Shown: piece after piece, positions 9,729 through 19,405 of the stretch
Numbering within the stretch: the first letter of the stretch is position 1
Layout: each line of letters starts with the position of its first letter
Assembly: GCF_004402485.1 (NCBI RefSeq)
Contig: NZ_SOFG01000024.1
Span: 1-64,000 of the forward strand
Length of the DNA: 64,000 nucleotides
Direction of reading: 5' to 3'
Source: Cryobacterium algoricola
GTDB taxonomy: Bacteria; Actinomycetota; Actinomycetes; Actinomycetales; Microbacteriaceae
Translations under genes and position numbers: made by a program
The notes under the pieces: generated by a model
What the model was told of the DNA's origin: nothing
Seen by the model: only the letters and a program-made list of their open reading frames with translations
The model's database searches: none

Positions 9729-10630
9729 CGGTCGCGGCGGCGATCGAAGCGTTCCTGCGGCACGTCGCGATCGAGCGCGGGCTCAGCGCGAACACCGTGG
9801 CCGCCTACCGGCGCGACCTCGTGGTCTACGCAGGCTGGCTCGACACCGAGGGCATCACCGAACCCGGGCAGGTGACCGCGCTGCACGTCTCCGCGTTCGT
9901 ACGGCACCTCGCGACCCGCGCGGAGTCACCGCTGACGGCCGCGTCGATCGCACGGATGCTGTCGACCGTGCGCGGACTGCACCGGTTCCTGCTCGAGGAG
10001 TCCTTCGTCGACGCCGACGTTGCCCACGACGTCAAACCGCCCAAGCTCGCCACCCGGCTGCCCAAGGCCATCAGCATCGAACAGGTGACCCAGCTCCTCG
10101 CCGCGACCGACGGCGAGGACGTGCAGCAACTGCGCGACAAGGCGCTCCTCGAACTGCTCTACGCGACCGGGGCCCGCATCTCGGAGGCCGTCGACCTCAA
10201 CGTGGACGACGTGCTCGACCTCGACGTCGTACGGCTGACCGGCAAGGGGAACAAGCAACGCCTGGTTCCGGTCGGCAGCTTCGCCCGTGCGGCCGTTGAG
10301 GCCTACCTGGTGCGGGGGAGGCCCGTGCTCTCCGCACGCGGCACGGCGACGCCCGCGCTCTTCCTCGGCCTGCGCGGCAAGCGCCTCGGCCGGCAGAACG
10401 CCTGGCTGCTGATCCGCGCCGCGGCCGAGCGCGCCGGCCTCGAGGGCCACGTCTCGCCGCACACGCTCCGGCACTCCTTCGCGACGCACCTCCTCGCCGG
10501 CGGCGCCGACGTGCGCGTCGTGCAGGAACTCCTCGGGCACTCCTCCGTCGCGACGACCCAGCTGTACACCCTCGTCACGGCGGACACCCTCCGTGACATG
10601 TACACGACCGCGCACCCGCGCGCCCGCTGA
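9725..10630 (+). CDS. xerD: Tyrosine recombinase XerD
   Basis: This 301-aa site-specific recombinase resolves chromosome dimers at dif, with XerC. It has an N-terminal SAM-like domain (AFLRHVAIERGLSANTVAAY) and a catalytic domain with Arg in YATGARISEAV, HTLRHSFATHLL, LLGHSSVATTQLYT and the nucleophile Tyr. ATG 9725 overlaps the NUDIX stop. XerD rather than XerC is chosen because it sits next to parA/scpA/scpB, as in other actinobacteria. Confidence 0.95.
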   Translation: MTVAAAIEAFLRHVAIERGLSANTVAAYRRDLVVYAGWLDTEGITEPGQVTALHVSAFVRHLATRAESPLTAASIARMLSTVRGLHRFLLEESFVDADVAHDVKPPKLATRLPKAISIEQVTQLLAATDGEDVQQLRDKALLELLYATGARISEAVDLNVDDVLDLDVVRLTGKGNKQRLVPVGSFARAAVEAYLVRGRPVLSARGTATPALFLGLRGKRLGRQNAWLLIRAAAERAGLEGHVSPHTLRHSFATHLLAGGADVRVVQELLGHSSVATTQLYTLVTADTLRDMYTTAHPRAR

Positions 10631-10631
10631 G

Positions 10632-10657
10632 GCCGCCGGAATCACTGAATCGGCGGC
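10632..10657 (+). terminator. Possible terminator after xerD
   Basis: A 7-bp GC stem (GCCGCCG / CGGCGGC) with a 12-base loop lies just after the xerD stop. There is no T run, so termination is a guess. It marks the only real gap (about 110 bases) between recN and der. Confidence 0.35.
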
Positions 10658-10742
10658 ATCCGTTTCACCCGGCGGATGCGGAACCGCGGCTTTCCGGCGA
10701 TCCTTGCGAATGGGCGCCGATCCGCTCGGTACACTCGACTGA

Positions 10743-11663
10743 GTGATGGGTGCAGGACGGAACGAGGACACCGGAGTGAAGCGCGAAAAGGCTGACCGGA
10801 CACTACTCCCCGGATTCGAGGACGTGGTCGTCGGTGCGACCGGACGGCCGAAACACGAATTCGACGAACCCGCGCCGCTGGCCAGCCACGGCCCCGCGCG
10901 CATCATCTCGCTCTGCAACCAGAAGGGCGGCGTCGGCAAGACGACGACCACCATCAACCTGGGTGCCGCACTCGCCGGGTACGGCCGCCGCGTGCTCGCG
11001 ATCGACTTCGATCCCCAGGGCGCCCTGTCCGCGGGCCTCGGCATCCCCACCCACGACCTGCCGACGGTCTACGACCTGTTGCTCGGCAACAAGTACACCC
11101 CGGCCGAGGTCATCCAGAAGACCGCCGTCGAGAACCTCGACATCATGCCCGCGAACATCGACCTCTCCGCCGCCGAGGTGCACCTCGTCAACGAGGTCGC
11201 CCGCGAGCAGATCCTCGCCCGGGTGCTCCGCAAGGTGTCCGCCGACTACGACGTCATCCTGATCGACTGCCAGCCCTCGCTCGGCATCCTCACCGTCAAC
11301 GCCCTGACCGCGAGCCACGGCGTGCTCATCCCGCTCGAGTGCGAATTCTTCGCCCTGCGCGGCGTCGCCCTCCTGATCGAGACCATCGACAAGGTGCGCG
11401 ACCGCCTCAACCCCGCGATCGAACTCGACGGCATCCTGGCGACCATGTTCGACTCGCGCACCCTGCACTCCCGTGAGGTCCTCGAGCGCGTCGTCGACGC
11501 GTTCGGCGACAGCGTGCTCGAGACCGTCATCGGCCGCACCGTGAAGTTCCCAGACGCGAGCGTCGCCGGGGTGCCGATCACCGAGTTCGCGCCCGAACAC
11601 GCGGCGGCCAAGGCCTACCGCCAGGCGGCGCGGGAACTGATCCAGCGTGGCGCTGTCGCCTGA
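10743..11663 (+). CDS. ParA family chromosome-partitioning ATPase
   Basis: This is a Walker-type ATPase of about 300 aa with the deviant Walker A KGGVGKTTTTINLGAAL, Walker A' LAIDFDPQGALSAGL and IDCQPSLGILTVNAL. It is the ParA paralogue linked to scpA and scpB, not the origin-proximal parA. Start is uncertain: GTG 10743 would be nearly leaderless behind a -10-like TACACT (10730-10735), while GTG 10776 has GAGGA seven bases upstream. The stop overlaps the scpA start. Confidence 0.92.
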   Translation: MMGAGRNEDTGVKREKADRTLLPGFEDVVVGATGRPKHEFDEPAPLASHGPARIISLCNQKGGVGKTTTTINLGAALAGYGRRVLAIDFDPQGALSAGLGIPTHDLPTVYDLLLGNKYTPAEVIQKTAVENLDIMPANIDLSAAEVHLVNEVAREQILARVLRKVSADYDVILIDCQPSLGILTVNALTASHGVLIPLECEFFALRGVALLIETIDKVRDRLNPAIELDGILATMFDSRTLHSREVLERVVDAFGDSVLETVIGRTVKFPDASVAGVPITEFAPEHAAAKAYRQAARELIQRGAVA

Positions 11664-12471
11664 CACCGTCCCGACGCGGACATTCTCGGTCGCCCTGGGC
11701 AACTTCGAGGGCCCGTTCGACCTGCTGCTCTCCCTGATCAGCAAGCACGAACTCGACATCACCGAGGTGTCGCTCAGCAGGGTCACCGACGAGTTCATCG
11801 CCCACCTCAAGGGACTCGACCAGGCCGAGGAACTCGACCAGGCGAGCGAATTCCTCGTCGTCGCCGCGACCCTGCTCGACCTCAAGGTCGCCGGGCTCCT
11901 GCCCCAGGGCGAACTCGTCGACGCCGAGGATGCGGCGCTGCTCGAGGCCAGGGACCTGCTCTTCGCCCGCCTGCTGCAGTACCGCGCCTTCAAGACCGCG
12001 TCGGCGTGGTTCCTCGGCCGGATCGAGGTCGAGTCCGCCCGGCACGTGCGGTCCGTGCGCCTCGAGGACAAGTTCCGGCAGCAGACCCCTGAACTCGTCT
12101 GGACGCTCTCGCTCGCCGACTTCGCCGCCCTCGCCACCCGGGCGCTCACCCCGCGCGAGGTGCCCACCGTGGGACTGGACCACCTGCACGCGCCGCTGGT
12201 CAGCATCCGTGAGCAGGCGGCCTGGCTCGTCGGGATGCTGCGCTCCGGCGACACCCTCACCTTCCGTGAACTGATCGCCGACGTCGAACTGACCGGCGTG
12301 ATCATCGCCCGGTTCCTCGCCGTGCTCGAGCTCTACCGGCGCGGCTTCCTTTCCTTCGACCAGCTCGAACCCCTCGGCGACCTGAGCCTGCACTGGAGCG
12401 CCGCGGCGTCTCCGGACGACGACTGGTCGGACGACACCCTCGCGAACCTCGGAGCGGACTATGACAACTGA
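11647..12471 (+). CDS. scpA: Segregation and condensation protein A
   Basis: This 274-aa kleisin subunit bridges SMC heads and works with ScpB in chromosome compaction. The N-terminal motif NFEGPFDLLLSLISKHELDI is diagnostic, and the C-terminus has the winged-helix end (FLAVLELYRRGFLSFDQ). The GTG start lies inside the end of parA (17-base overlap), and the stop overlaps scpB, so the three are co-expressed. Confidence 0.96.
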   Translation: MALSPDTVPTRTFSVALGNFEGPFDLLLSLISKHELDITEVSLSRVTDEFIAHLKGLDQAEELDQASEFLVVAATLLDLKVAGLLPQGELVDAEDAALLEARDLLFARLLQYRAFKTASAWFLGRIEVESARHVRSVRLEDKFRQQTPELVWTLSLADFAALATRALTPREVPTVGLDHLHAPLVSIREQAAWLVGMLRSGDTLTFRELIADVELTGVIIARFLAVLELYRRGFLSFDQLEPLGDLSLHWSAAASPDDDWSDDTLANLGADYDN

Positions 12472-13111
12472 CACCCTGGCCGGCCCCGGTGCGACCCGCA
12501 CGCCCGGCACGACTCGCACGCCCGCAGCCGGCGCGCCCGGCAGCGCACTCGCCGCGGAGGCCGCCGCCCTCGACCGTTCCCTCGAGGCGATCCTGATGGT
12601 CGCCGACGAACCGCAGAGTCTGCTGCACCTCGGCACCGCGCTCCGCCGGCCGCTGAGCGACGTGCGTCGCTCGATCGCCCGGCTCGTCGCCGACTTCGAC
12701 GGCCGGGACGGCACCGTGCGGCGCGGCTTCGAACTGCGCGAGGTCGCCGGCGGCTGGCGCATCTACGTGCGCCCGGAACACGACGTCATCGTCGCCGACT
12801 TCGTGCTCACCCAGAACCCGAGCAAACTGTCCCAGGCCGCCCTCGAGACCCTCGCCGTGATCGCATACAAGCAACCGATCAGCCGCGGGGCGGTAGCCTC
12901 AATCAGGGCCGTTAACGTGGACTCGGTCGTACGCACCCTCGTGGGGCGCGGCCTGATCACCGAGGTCTTCACCGATAGTGAGACCGGTGCGATCAACTAC
13001 GGCACCACGGACTTGCTGCTCACACAGCTGGGAATCAACTCGCTCGACGAGTTGCCCTACTTATCGCCCCTGCTCGCAGACGGCGCAAATGGATTTGAGG
13101 ATTCACCATGA
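12461..13111 (+). CDS. scpB: Segregation and condensation protein B
   Basis: This 216-aa protein has two winged-helix domains (ALDRSLEAILMVADEPQS, then LSQAALETLAVIAYKQPISR). It dimerizes on the ScpA kleisin in the SMC-ScpAB complex. The first 30 residues are low-complexity Thr/Pro/Gly. It overlaps scpA by 11 bases, and its TGA overlaps the ATG of the pseudouridine synthase. Confidence 0.95.
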   Translation: MTTDTLAGPGATRTPGTTRTPAAGAPGSALAAEAAALDRSLEAILMVADEPQSLLHLGTALRRPLSDVRRSIARLVADFDGRDGTVRRGFELREVAGGWRIYVRPEHDVIVADFVLTQNPSKLSQAALETLAVIAYKQPISRGAVASIRAVNVDSVVRTLVGRGLITEVFTDSETGAINYGTTDLLLTQLGINSLDELPYLSPLLADGANGFEDSP

Positions 13112-13896
13112 CGATCGACCCCCAGGGCACGCCCACCAACCCGGAAGCCGCCGCAGACGGCGTGCGCCTGCAGAAGGTGATGGCCTCAGCGGGGGTCGCC
13201 TCCCGCCGGGTCTCCGAAGACCTCATCGCCGCGGGCCGGGTGCGCGTGAACGGCAAGGTCGTCACCGAACTCGGGCGGCGCATCCACCCCGACCACGACC
13301 AGATCATGGTCGACAACGTCGCCATCCAGCTCGACACCAGCCGCCGCTACGTGATGCTGAACAAGCCCGTCGGCGTCGTCTCCTCGATGCAGGACGAGAG
13401 CGGCCGCCCCGACCTGCGCGAATTCACCGAGCAGTTCGAGGAGCGCCTCTTCAACGTCGGCCGCCTCGACGCCATGACGAGCGGCCTGCTCATCCTGACG
13501 AACGACGGCGACCTCGCTCACATCCTCGCGCACCCCTCCTTCGGCGTGATGAAGACCTATATCGCCAAGGTCGAGGGTCGCGTCACCGCGCAGACCATCC
13601 AGTTGCTGCAGACCGGCATCGAACTCGACGACGGCCCGATCAACGCCGACAAGGCCCGCATCCTGACGAGCCCTCCCGGCGACGGCTTCAGCCTCGTCGA
13701 GCTCACCCTGCACTCCGGCCGCAACCGCATCGTGCGCCGGATGATGGAAGCCGTCGGCCACCCCGTCGTCGACCTCGTGCGCCGCCAGTTCGGGCCGCTG
13801 CACCTCGGCACCCTGCGGGCCGGTGACCTGCGCGACTTGACTAAGGTTGAACTCGGTCAGCTGCTCACGATTTCGCGGGCGGACACCGAATACTAG
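13108..13896 (+). CDS. rluB: 23S rRNA pseudouridine synthase, RluB/RsuA family
   Basis: This 262-aa enzyme has an N-terminal S4 domain (VRLQKVMASAGVASRR) and the RsuA/RluB/RluE catalytic domain with the essential Asp in VGRLDAMTSGLLILTNDG and NRIVRRMMEAVGHPV near the end. The family makes single pseudouridines in rRNA. The scpB neighbour is typical. The exact rRNA site is inferred from the family. Confidence 0.93.
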   Translation: MTIDPQGTPTNPEAAADGVRLQKVMASAGVASRRVSEDLIAAGRVRVNGKVVTELGRRIHPDHDQIMVDNVAIQLDTSRRYVMLNKPVGVVSSMQDESGRPDLREFTEQFEERLFNVGRLDAMTSGLLILTNDGDLAHILAHPSFGVMKTYIAKVEGRVTAQTIQLLQTGIELDDGPINADKARILTSPPGDGFSLVELTLHSGRNRIVRRMMEAVGHPVVDLVRRQFGPLHLGTLRAGDLRDLTKVELGQLLTISRADTEY

Positions 13897-13928
13897 AGGC
13901 ACAACCCGCACGAAGTCAGGAGACACCC

Positions 13929-15011
13929 GTGGTCGAAAGTCGCCTGATCGGGCCCGTGCGCGTCGTCGGCACCGGGCTGCTCGGCACGAGCATCGGACTC
14001 GGCCTCCGCGCCCGCGGCATCGAGGTCATCCTCGCCGACGCCTCGCCGACGAACCTCAGCATCGCGATCGACTACGGCGCCGGTCGGGCCGCCCTCACCG
14101 GCGACCGGCCGCAGCTCATCGTCGTGTGCGTGCCGCCGGACGTGACCGCCGAGATCGTCGCCCGCGAACTCGAGTCCTTCCCCGACGCGATCGTGACGGA
14201 TGTCGCGAGCGTCAAGCTCGCGCCCCTCGCCGAACTGCGGGCGCGCGGCGCCGACGTGTCCCGGTACATCGGCTCGCACCCGCTCGCCGGCCGCGAACGC
14301 GGGGGACCCCTCGCCGGCCGCGCCGACCTCTTCCTCGGCCGGCCCTGGGTCGTCGCCGCCCACGACGGCATCAGCTATCAGCAGGCCACCGCGATCGACG
14401 ACCTCATCCTCGACCTCGGCGCGACCCTCGTCGAGATGAGCCCGGAGGACCACGACCGCAGCGTCGCGCTCGTCTCCCACGTGCCCCAGGTCGTCTCGAC
14501 ACTGATGGCCCGGCGGCTGACGGATGCCCCCGCCGCTTCCCTGAACCTCGCCGGCCAGGGCCTCCGCGACGTGACCCGCGTCGCCGCGAGCGACCCCGAA
14601 CTGTGGGTGCAGATCCTCGGCGCGAACGCGGCCCCGGTGCGCGAGATCCTCGTGGCGTACCGCGACGACCTCGACCGCTTCATCGAGGCCCTGGCCGAAC
14701 CGGCGGCTCCCGGCGCCCGCCGCCGCGTCGCCGAAGAACTCGCCGGCGGCAACGCCGGCGTCTCCCGGCTCCCCGGCAAGCACGGCCACGACCGCCGCTT
14801 CGTATCGCTGACCGTGATGGTCGACGACACGCCCGGCCAGATCGCCCGGCTCCTCAACGAGATCGGCGCCCTCGGCGTCAACGTCGAGGACCTCCGGCTC
14901 GAGCACTCACCCGGCGCGGAACTCGGCCTCGCCGAGATCTCCGTGCTCCCCGAGGCCGTCACCCGCCTCACCGAAGAGCTGGCCGCACGCGGCTGGCGGA
15001 TTGCCGGCTAG
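13929..15011 (+). CDS. tyrA: Prephenate dehydrogenase with ACT domain
   Basis: This 360-aa NAD-dependent enzyme takes prephenate to 4-hydroxyphenylpyruvate in tyrosine synthesis. A Rossmann motif VVGTGLLGTSIGLGLRARG lies at the N-terminus. The catalytic His is in GSHPLAGRERGG. The C-terminal 70 residues form an ACT domain (LTVMVDDTPGQIARLLNEIG), which usually gives feedback control by tyrosine. The GTG start is preceded by CAGGAGA. cmk begins three bases after the stop. Confidence 0.94.
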   Translation: MVESRLIGPVRVVGTGLLGTSIGLGLRARGIEVILADASPTNLSIAIDYGAGRAALTGDRPQLIVVCVPPDVTAEIVARELESFPDAIVTDVASVKLAPLAELRARGADVSRYIGSHPLAGRERGGPLAGRADLFLGRPWVVAAHDGISYQQATAIDDLILDLGATLVEMSPEDHDRSVALVSHVPQVVSTLMARRLTDAPAASLNLAGQGLRDVTRVAASDPELWVQILGANAAPVREILVAYRDDLDRFIEALAEPAAPGARRRVAEELAGGNAGVSRLPGKHGHDRRFVSLTVMVDDTPGQIARLLNEIGALGVNVEDLRLEHSPGAELGLAEISVLPEAVTRLTEELAARGWRIAG

Positions 15012-15014
15012 CAC

Positions 15015-15707
15015 ATGACTGAATCCACGCATCCGCTCGTCGTCGCCATCGACGGACCGGCCGGAAGCGGCAAGTCGAGCGTCAGCCGCGCCGTCGCCCG
15101 CCGCCTCGGCTACAGCTACCTCGACACCGGCGCCGCCTACCGGGCCCTCGCCTGGTACGTGCGCGACCGGGCCATCGACCCCGCAGACCCGGATGCCGTC
15201 ATCGGCGCCCTGCCCGCCTTCGACTACTCGATCGGCACAGACCCCGACGACCCGGCCGTGCGCGTCGGCGCCGACGACGTCACCGAGGCCATCCGCGAGC
15301 CGGCCGTATCGGCGATCGTGAGCGCCGTCGCCCGCATCCCCGCCGTGCGCGCCCACCTCACCGCGCTGTTCCGCAGCATCGCAGCCGGGGTCGACCGGCC
15401 CGGAATCGTGGTCGAAGGACGGGACATCACGACCGTCGTCGCACCGGAGGCGGAAGTCCGGATCCTGCTCACGGCATCCGAACAAGCTAGAATGGCTAGG
15501 CGCTCTGCGGAAATATCGACTCAATCGGCTCAAACCGTGGCAGATCAGTTGCGATCGAGGGATCGCGCCGACTCACAGGTCGTCGAATTCATGAGCGCCG
15601 CAGACGGTGTGAACACCGTCGACTCCACCCATCTCGACTTCGAACAGACCATTGGCGCGGTCATCGAGGTCATCAACACACGTACCGCGAGGACCTCGCA
15701 TGACTAA
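15015..15707 (+). CDS. cmk: Cytidylate kinase
   Basis: This 230-aa enzyme phosphorylates CMP and dCMP. The P-loop is [18 protein letters not shown], followed by [12 protein letters not shown] and [17 protein letters not shown], the CMP-binding region. Length is normal. It overlaps der by 8 bases, and the tyrA-cmk-der order is conserved in actinobacteria. Confidence 0.96.
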   Translation: MTESTHPLVVAIDGPAGSGKSSVSRAVARRLGYSYLDTGAAYRALAWYVRDRAIDPADPDAVIGALPAFDYSIGTDPDDPAVRVGADDVTEAIREPAVSAIVSAVARIPAVRAHLTALFRSIAAGVDRPGIVVEGRDITTVVAPEAEVRILLTASEQARMARRSAEISTQSAQTVADQLRSRDRADSQVVEFMSAADGVNTVDSTHLDFEQTIGAVIEVINTRTARTSHD

Positions 15708-17211
15708 CGAATACGACGAAACACTTCCCGATCTCGACCCCGACCTCGGGGCGAGGCTGGACGATCTCGACGACGACCTGGCGACACAGCGCGCCGCCGC
15801 CCTCCGCACCGGGCTCAACGACTACGACCTCGACGACGAGGACTTCGATGTCCTCGACTCGGTGACGGAAGACCCCGACGCGATCACCTACCTCCCGGCC
15901 CTGCCGGTCATCGCCATCGTCGGCCGCCCGAACGTGGGCAAGTCGGCGCTCGTCAACCGCATCCTCGGCCGCCGTGAGGCCGTCGTGGAGAACACCCCCG
16001 GCGTCACCCGCGACCGCGTCACGTACAAGGGCGAATGGCACGAACGCAAGTTCAGCATCGTCGACACCGGCGGCTGGGAGCCCGACGCCAAGGGCATCGA
16101 CGCCTCCGTCGCCATGCAGGCCGAACTCGCTATTGAGCTGTGCGACGTCGTCATGTTCGTCGTCGACTCCAACGTCGGCCCGACCTCGACCGATGAAGCC
16201 GTCGTGCGCCTGCTCCGCAAGGCCGGCAAGCCGGTCTTCCTCGTCGCCAACAAGGTCGACGACGTGCGCCAGGAACCCGAATCCGCCAACCTGTGGTCGC
16301 TCGGCCTCGGCCAGCCGTGGCCCGTCTCCGCCCTGCACGGCCGCGGCGTCGCCGACCTGCTCGACGCGATCCTCGAGAAGCTTCCCGAGATCTCCGCCGT
16401 CGCCAAGCAGGAAGTCGGCGGACCGCGCCGCGTCGCCATCCTCGGCCGCCCGAACGTCGGCAAGTCCAGCCTCCTGAACAAGGTCGTCGGCGAAGAGCGC
16501 GTTGTCGTCAACGAGCTCGCCGGCACCACCCGCGACCCGGTCGACGAGCAGGTCGAGCTCGGCGGCAAGGTCTGGCGCTTCGTCGACACCGCCGGCATCC
16601 GTCGTCGTGTGCACCTCTCCCAGGGCGCCGACTTCTACGCCTCCCTCCGCACGAGCGCCGCGCTCGAAAAGGCCGAGGTCGCCGTCGTGCTCATCGACGT
16701 GACCGAGGTCATCTCCGAGCAGGACGTGCGCGTCATCGACCTCGTGCTCGAATCCGGCCGCGCCCTCGTGCTCGCCTTCAACAAGTGGGACCAGATCGAC
16801 GACGACCGTCGCCGCTACCTCGAGCGCGAGATCGAGCTCGACCTCGCCCACGTGGCCTGGGCCCCGCGGGTGAACATCTCCGCGAAGACCGGCCGCCACA
16901 TGGAGAAGCTCGTCCCCGCCCTCGAGGTCGCCCTCGAGTCGTGGGACACCCGCGTCGCCACCGGCAAGTTCAACGCGTTCCTCGCCGAACTCGCCGCGGA
17001 GCACCCGCACCCCGTGCGCAGCGGCAAGCAGCCGCGCATCCTGTTCGGCACCCAGGCCTCGAGCCGCCCGCCGACCTTCGTCATCTTCACCACCGGGTTC
17101 CTCGACCCGGGCTACCGTCGCTTCATCCAGCGTCGCCTGCGTGAGGTCTACGGCTTCGAGGGCAGCCCGATCAACATCAGCATGCGCGTCCGCGAGAAGC
17201 GCAAGCGCTAA
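15700..17211 (+). CDS. der: Ribosome biogenesis GTPase Der (EngA)
   Basis: This 503-aa double GTPase acts in 50S subunit assembly. There are two G domains: [14 protein letters not shown] with DTGGW and NKVD, then [14 protein letters not shown] with DTAGI and NKWD. A C-terminal KH-like domain follows ([20 protein letters not shown]). The first 65 residues are acidic and variable, as usual in actinobacteria. ATG 15700 is chosen because it overlaps the cmk stop; the open frame extends upstream but into cmk. Confidence 0.96.
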   Translation: MTNEYDETLPDLDPDLGARLDDLDDDLATQRAAALRTGLNDYDLDDEDFDVLDSVTEDPDAITYLPALPVIAIVGRPNVGKSALVNRILGRREAVVENTPGVTRDRVTYKGEWHERKFSIVDTGGWEPDAKGIDASVAMQAELAIELCDVVMFVVDSNVGPTSTDEAVVRLLRKAGKPVFLVANKVDDVRQEPESANLWSLGLGQPWPVSALHGRGVADLLDAILEKLPEISAVAKQEVGGPRRVAILGRPNVGKSSLLNKVVGEERVVVNELAGTTRDPVDEQVELGGKVWRFVDTAGIRRRVHLSQGADFYASLRTSAALEKAEVAVVLIDVTEVISEQDVRVIDLVLESGRALVLAFNKWDQIDDDRRRYLEREIELDLAHVAWAPRVNISAKTGRHMEKLVPALEVALESWDTRVATGKFNAFLAELAAEHPHPVRSGKQPRILFGTQASSRPPTFVIFTTGFLDPGYRRFIQRRLREVYGFEGSPINISMRVREKRKR

Positions 17212-17238
17212 GCAGGCGCTCCACGCTCCACCAGACGC

Positions 17239-17274
17239 ATGCGTCGCCATCCCCGGTCCGGGGAGGCGGCGCAT
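17239..17274 (+). terminator. Long hairpin after der
   Basis: ATGCGTCGCC (17239-17248) pairs with GGCGGCGCAT (17265-17274), and an inner CCCC/GGGG stem continues it. There is no T run, but the stem is very stable. It ends the xerD/parA-to-der gene train. Confidence 0.55.
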
Positions 17275-17463
17275 CCGTCGGTTAAGGGCCTGTTTCGGCG
17301 GTCGTGCCGGCAGACGGCAGCGGATGCGCCTCGCCCCGAAGCGGGGACTGTCGCCACCCGGCCAGCTGTTCTACATTCGGGCTAATGCACCAGTAGTGCC
17401 ACAGATGCCGGATCACCGCCCGAATCGGGGATTCTGCGTTCAAGCCTTACCCGAGGATTCACC

Positions 17464-19038
17464 ATGCACACGAAGTTGTCTGCTTCGCCGACCCGAAAAC
17501 GTGCCGCCGGTCGAACGGTGTCGTCCGCCGCCCGGTCGTCGCTCCGACGCGCCCCGGAGCTCGCCCGCGGCCGGGCCGCCATCGTCGCCGTCGCGCTCGG
17601 CTGGACGGCCTGGCTCGCCGTCGTGATCCTCCGCCAGACGGGCATCGACGGCGCCGCCTGGTCGGTCCTCGACCGTGCGCTGTCCCTCGGCGGCTCGACC
17701 CTGTGTGCGATCGCGCTCCTCTGCTACCTCGCCGCCCGCCAGGGCGCCCTGATCCGCCTGAACGAGCACGTGAGGGTTCCCCACCGGGAACTGGAGCGCC
17801 ACTTCGCCGCTCGCCAGGAAGCCCTGACCGTCGTCGCCGCCGCGGGCGACAGCGCCGGCGCCCGGTCCGGGTCGAATGCCCTGCGGGCGTCGCTCTGGTC
17901 CGCCGCCCTGCAGGAATACCCGACCCTGCGGGTCGTGCTGCTGCTCGACGAGCGCTCGGAGCCGAGTGCCCAGGCCGAGGCCCTCACGATCGTGCGTCAG
18001 CTCACCGACGCCCTCGCCGAACCGCGCGCCCGGTTCGAGGACGCCCTGTTCGTGCTCGAGCTCGAACTCGCCGCCGACCACGACGTGACCGACGGCCTCG
18101 CGGTCTCCGAAGACCTCATCGACGCCCTCGCCGCCGACTACCGCTGGGCCGTCGCCTGGCTGGCCCGGCAGCGCCTGGCCGAGGCCGTCAGCGACCGGTC
18201 GAGCGCCGTCTTCAGCACGCACACCCTCGGCGGCCCCGCCGCGGGCTTCGCGCGTATCGCCGCGGACCTCGACCGTGCCATCGCCGACCGGATCCCGCAG
18301 CGCCCCGAGCGGATGCTGCGCCTCCAGCGCCGCCTCGCTTGGACCTTCTCCGCCGACCTGGAGATCTTCGATGGCAGCCTCGCCGGCTACGTGGACCTGA
18401 TCGGTGCCGCCGGGCCCGGCGACGCCGCCGAGACGGACTACCTGCTCACCCTCGGGCCGGAGGCCCAGCTCCTCAGCGACTACTGCCTGCGCTCGATTTA
18501 CTTTCTGGACGAACCGGAGCACGGCGGCGTCGCCGTGCTCCAGACCCCGTCGTTCCCGCAGGGCGGACCGCGCACCGGGGGAGCCTCCTCGGGGCTCCGT
18601 GGCCTGCTGCACCGCAGCGCGTCCCGGTATGGGGCCTCCTTCTGGGTCGGGTCCACCGCGCTCATCCGCACGAGCGCCCTCGGCGACTTCCGGGTCGGCG
18701 AACCCGGGGGAGTGGCGGCCGTGCCGACCGAAGCGGATGTGCCCCGCGGCCTGGCCGCGCCGGCCCGCGCCGGGTCCGGGCCGGCCTCGCCTCCGGTTCC
18801 CGGCTCGATCTCCGCGGTCGACCTGGGCGTGCGCGGTTGGACCCTCGCCAACTTTCCGGAGCGCCTCAGCTTCAGCCCCGCGCTGCCCGGCTTCGGTTCG
18901 GTGGTCGTGCAGCACCGCCGCCCTCTCCTCGGCGACGCCGTGCTGCTGCCCCGGATCTGGCGGCAGCTATGCCGCGAGTTCGGGGCCGGGCGGTCCGCTG
19001 GCGAGAGCGGTCGTGCGCCCCGACGGACGCCGCGTTGA
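17464..19038 (+). CDS. Degenerate cellulose-synthase-like family 2 glycosyltransferase
   Basis: This 524-aa protein has two N-terminal membrane segments (about residues 37-55 and 72-92). Its cytoplasmic part follows the outline of GT2 cellulose/exopolysaccharide synthases: VLLLDERSE where the first Asp motif belongs, IYFLDEPEHGGVAVLQTPSF, and YGASFWVGSTALIRTSAL. The QxxRW position reads VQHRRPLLGDAVLLPRIW, so Trp is replaced by Pro. The central DxD is not clear. The protein stops soon after, without the C-terminal membrane bundle that forms the export channel. I therefore see a shortened, probably inactive or repurposed synthase; the assignment rests on motif order and is not certain. It ends 113 bases before tRNA-Pro. 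Confidence 0.6.
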   Translation: MHTKLSASPTRKRAAGRTVSSAARSSLRRAPELARGRAAIVAVALGWTAWLAVVILRQTGIDGAAWSVLDRALSLGGSTLCAIALLCYLAARQGALIRLNEHVRVPHRELERHFAARQEALTVVAAAGDSAGARSGSNALRASLWSAALQEYPTLRVVLLLDERSEPSAQAEALTIVRQLTDALAEPRARFEDALFVLELELAADHDVTDGLAVSEDLIDALAADYRWAVAWLARQRLAEAVSDRSSAVFSTHTLGGPAAGFARIAADLDRAIADRIPQRPERMLRLQRRLAWTFSADLEIFDGSLAGYVDLIGAAGPGDAAETDYLLTLGPEAQLLSDYCLRSIYFLDEPEHGGVAVLQTPSFPQGGPRTGGASSGLRGLLHRSASRYGASFWVGSTALIRTSALGDFRVGEPGGVAAVPTEADVPRGLAAPARAGSGPASPPVPGSISAVDLGVRGWTLANFPERLSFSPALPGFGSVVVQHRRPLLGDAVLLPRIWRQLCREFGAGRSAGESGRAPRRTPR

Positions 19039-19151
19039 CGGACGGGCGGAGCCGGGCATCCGTTGTGCACACAAGAGGTCGCCGGAGGCGGTAAGCTTTC
19101 TAAGTTGTCTCCTGCAGAATGCGCTTCTCGAAGCGTGTTAGCGGAGGGTGA

Positions 19152-19228
19152 CGGGCTGTAGCGCAGCTTGGTAGCGCACCTGACTGGGGGTCAGGGGGTC
19201 GCAGGTTCAAATCCTGTCAGCCCGACCA
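19152..19228 (+). tRNA. tRNA-Pro(GGG)
   Basis: This is a full 77-nt cloverleaf with encoded CCA. The acceptor is CGGGCTG/CAGCCCG, the D stem GCGC/GCGC, the anticodon stem CCTGA/TCAGG with loop CTGGGGG (anticodon GGG), and the T stem GCAGG/CCTGT. Its 3' half is the left attachment site of the element that follows. Confidence 0.97.
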
Positions 19229-19270
19229 AATGTCCCGGAAACTCAAGGGTTTCCGGGACTTTTTGGTTAA
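19191..19270 (+). repeat. Left attachment repeat (att)
   Basis: This 80-bp direct repeat starts in the anticodon arm of tRNA-Pro and ends at GGTTAA after the terminator. It pairs with 37184-37263, with 6 mismatches. It restores an intact tRNA, so the crossover lies within the identical stretch. Confidence 0.9.
19232..19264 (+). terminator. tRNA-Pro terminator
   Basis: An 11-bp stem (GTCCCGGAAAC / GTTTCCGGGAC), a 6-base loop and TTTTT follow three bases after the tRNA CCA. It is part of the 80-bp direct repeat. The other copy carries a compensated variant of the same hairpin. Confidence 0.92.
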
Positions 19271-19405
19271 GAGAATTGACTACCCCATCACAAACTCACC
19301 ATTTACCCCTCTCCGGAGCCGCTGAGGCGGCCCTCCCGTGCGAGGTGCCGACGTCCTCCTCGGTCCATCCCGATTGTGCGGGAATGTGGCGTGCACCTTC
19401 TGGGT

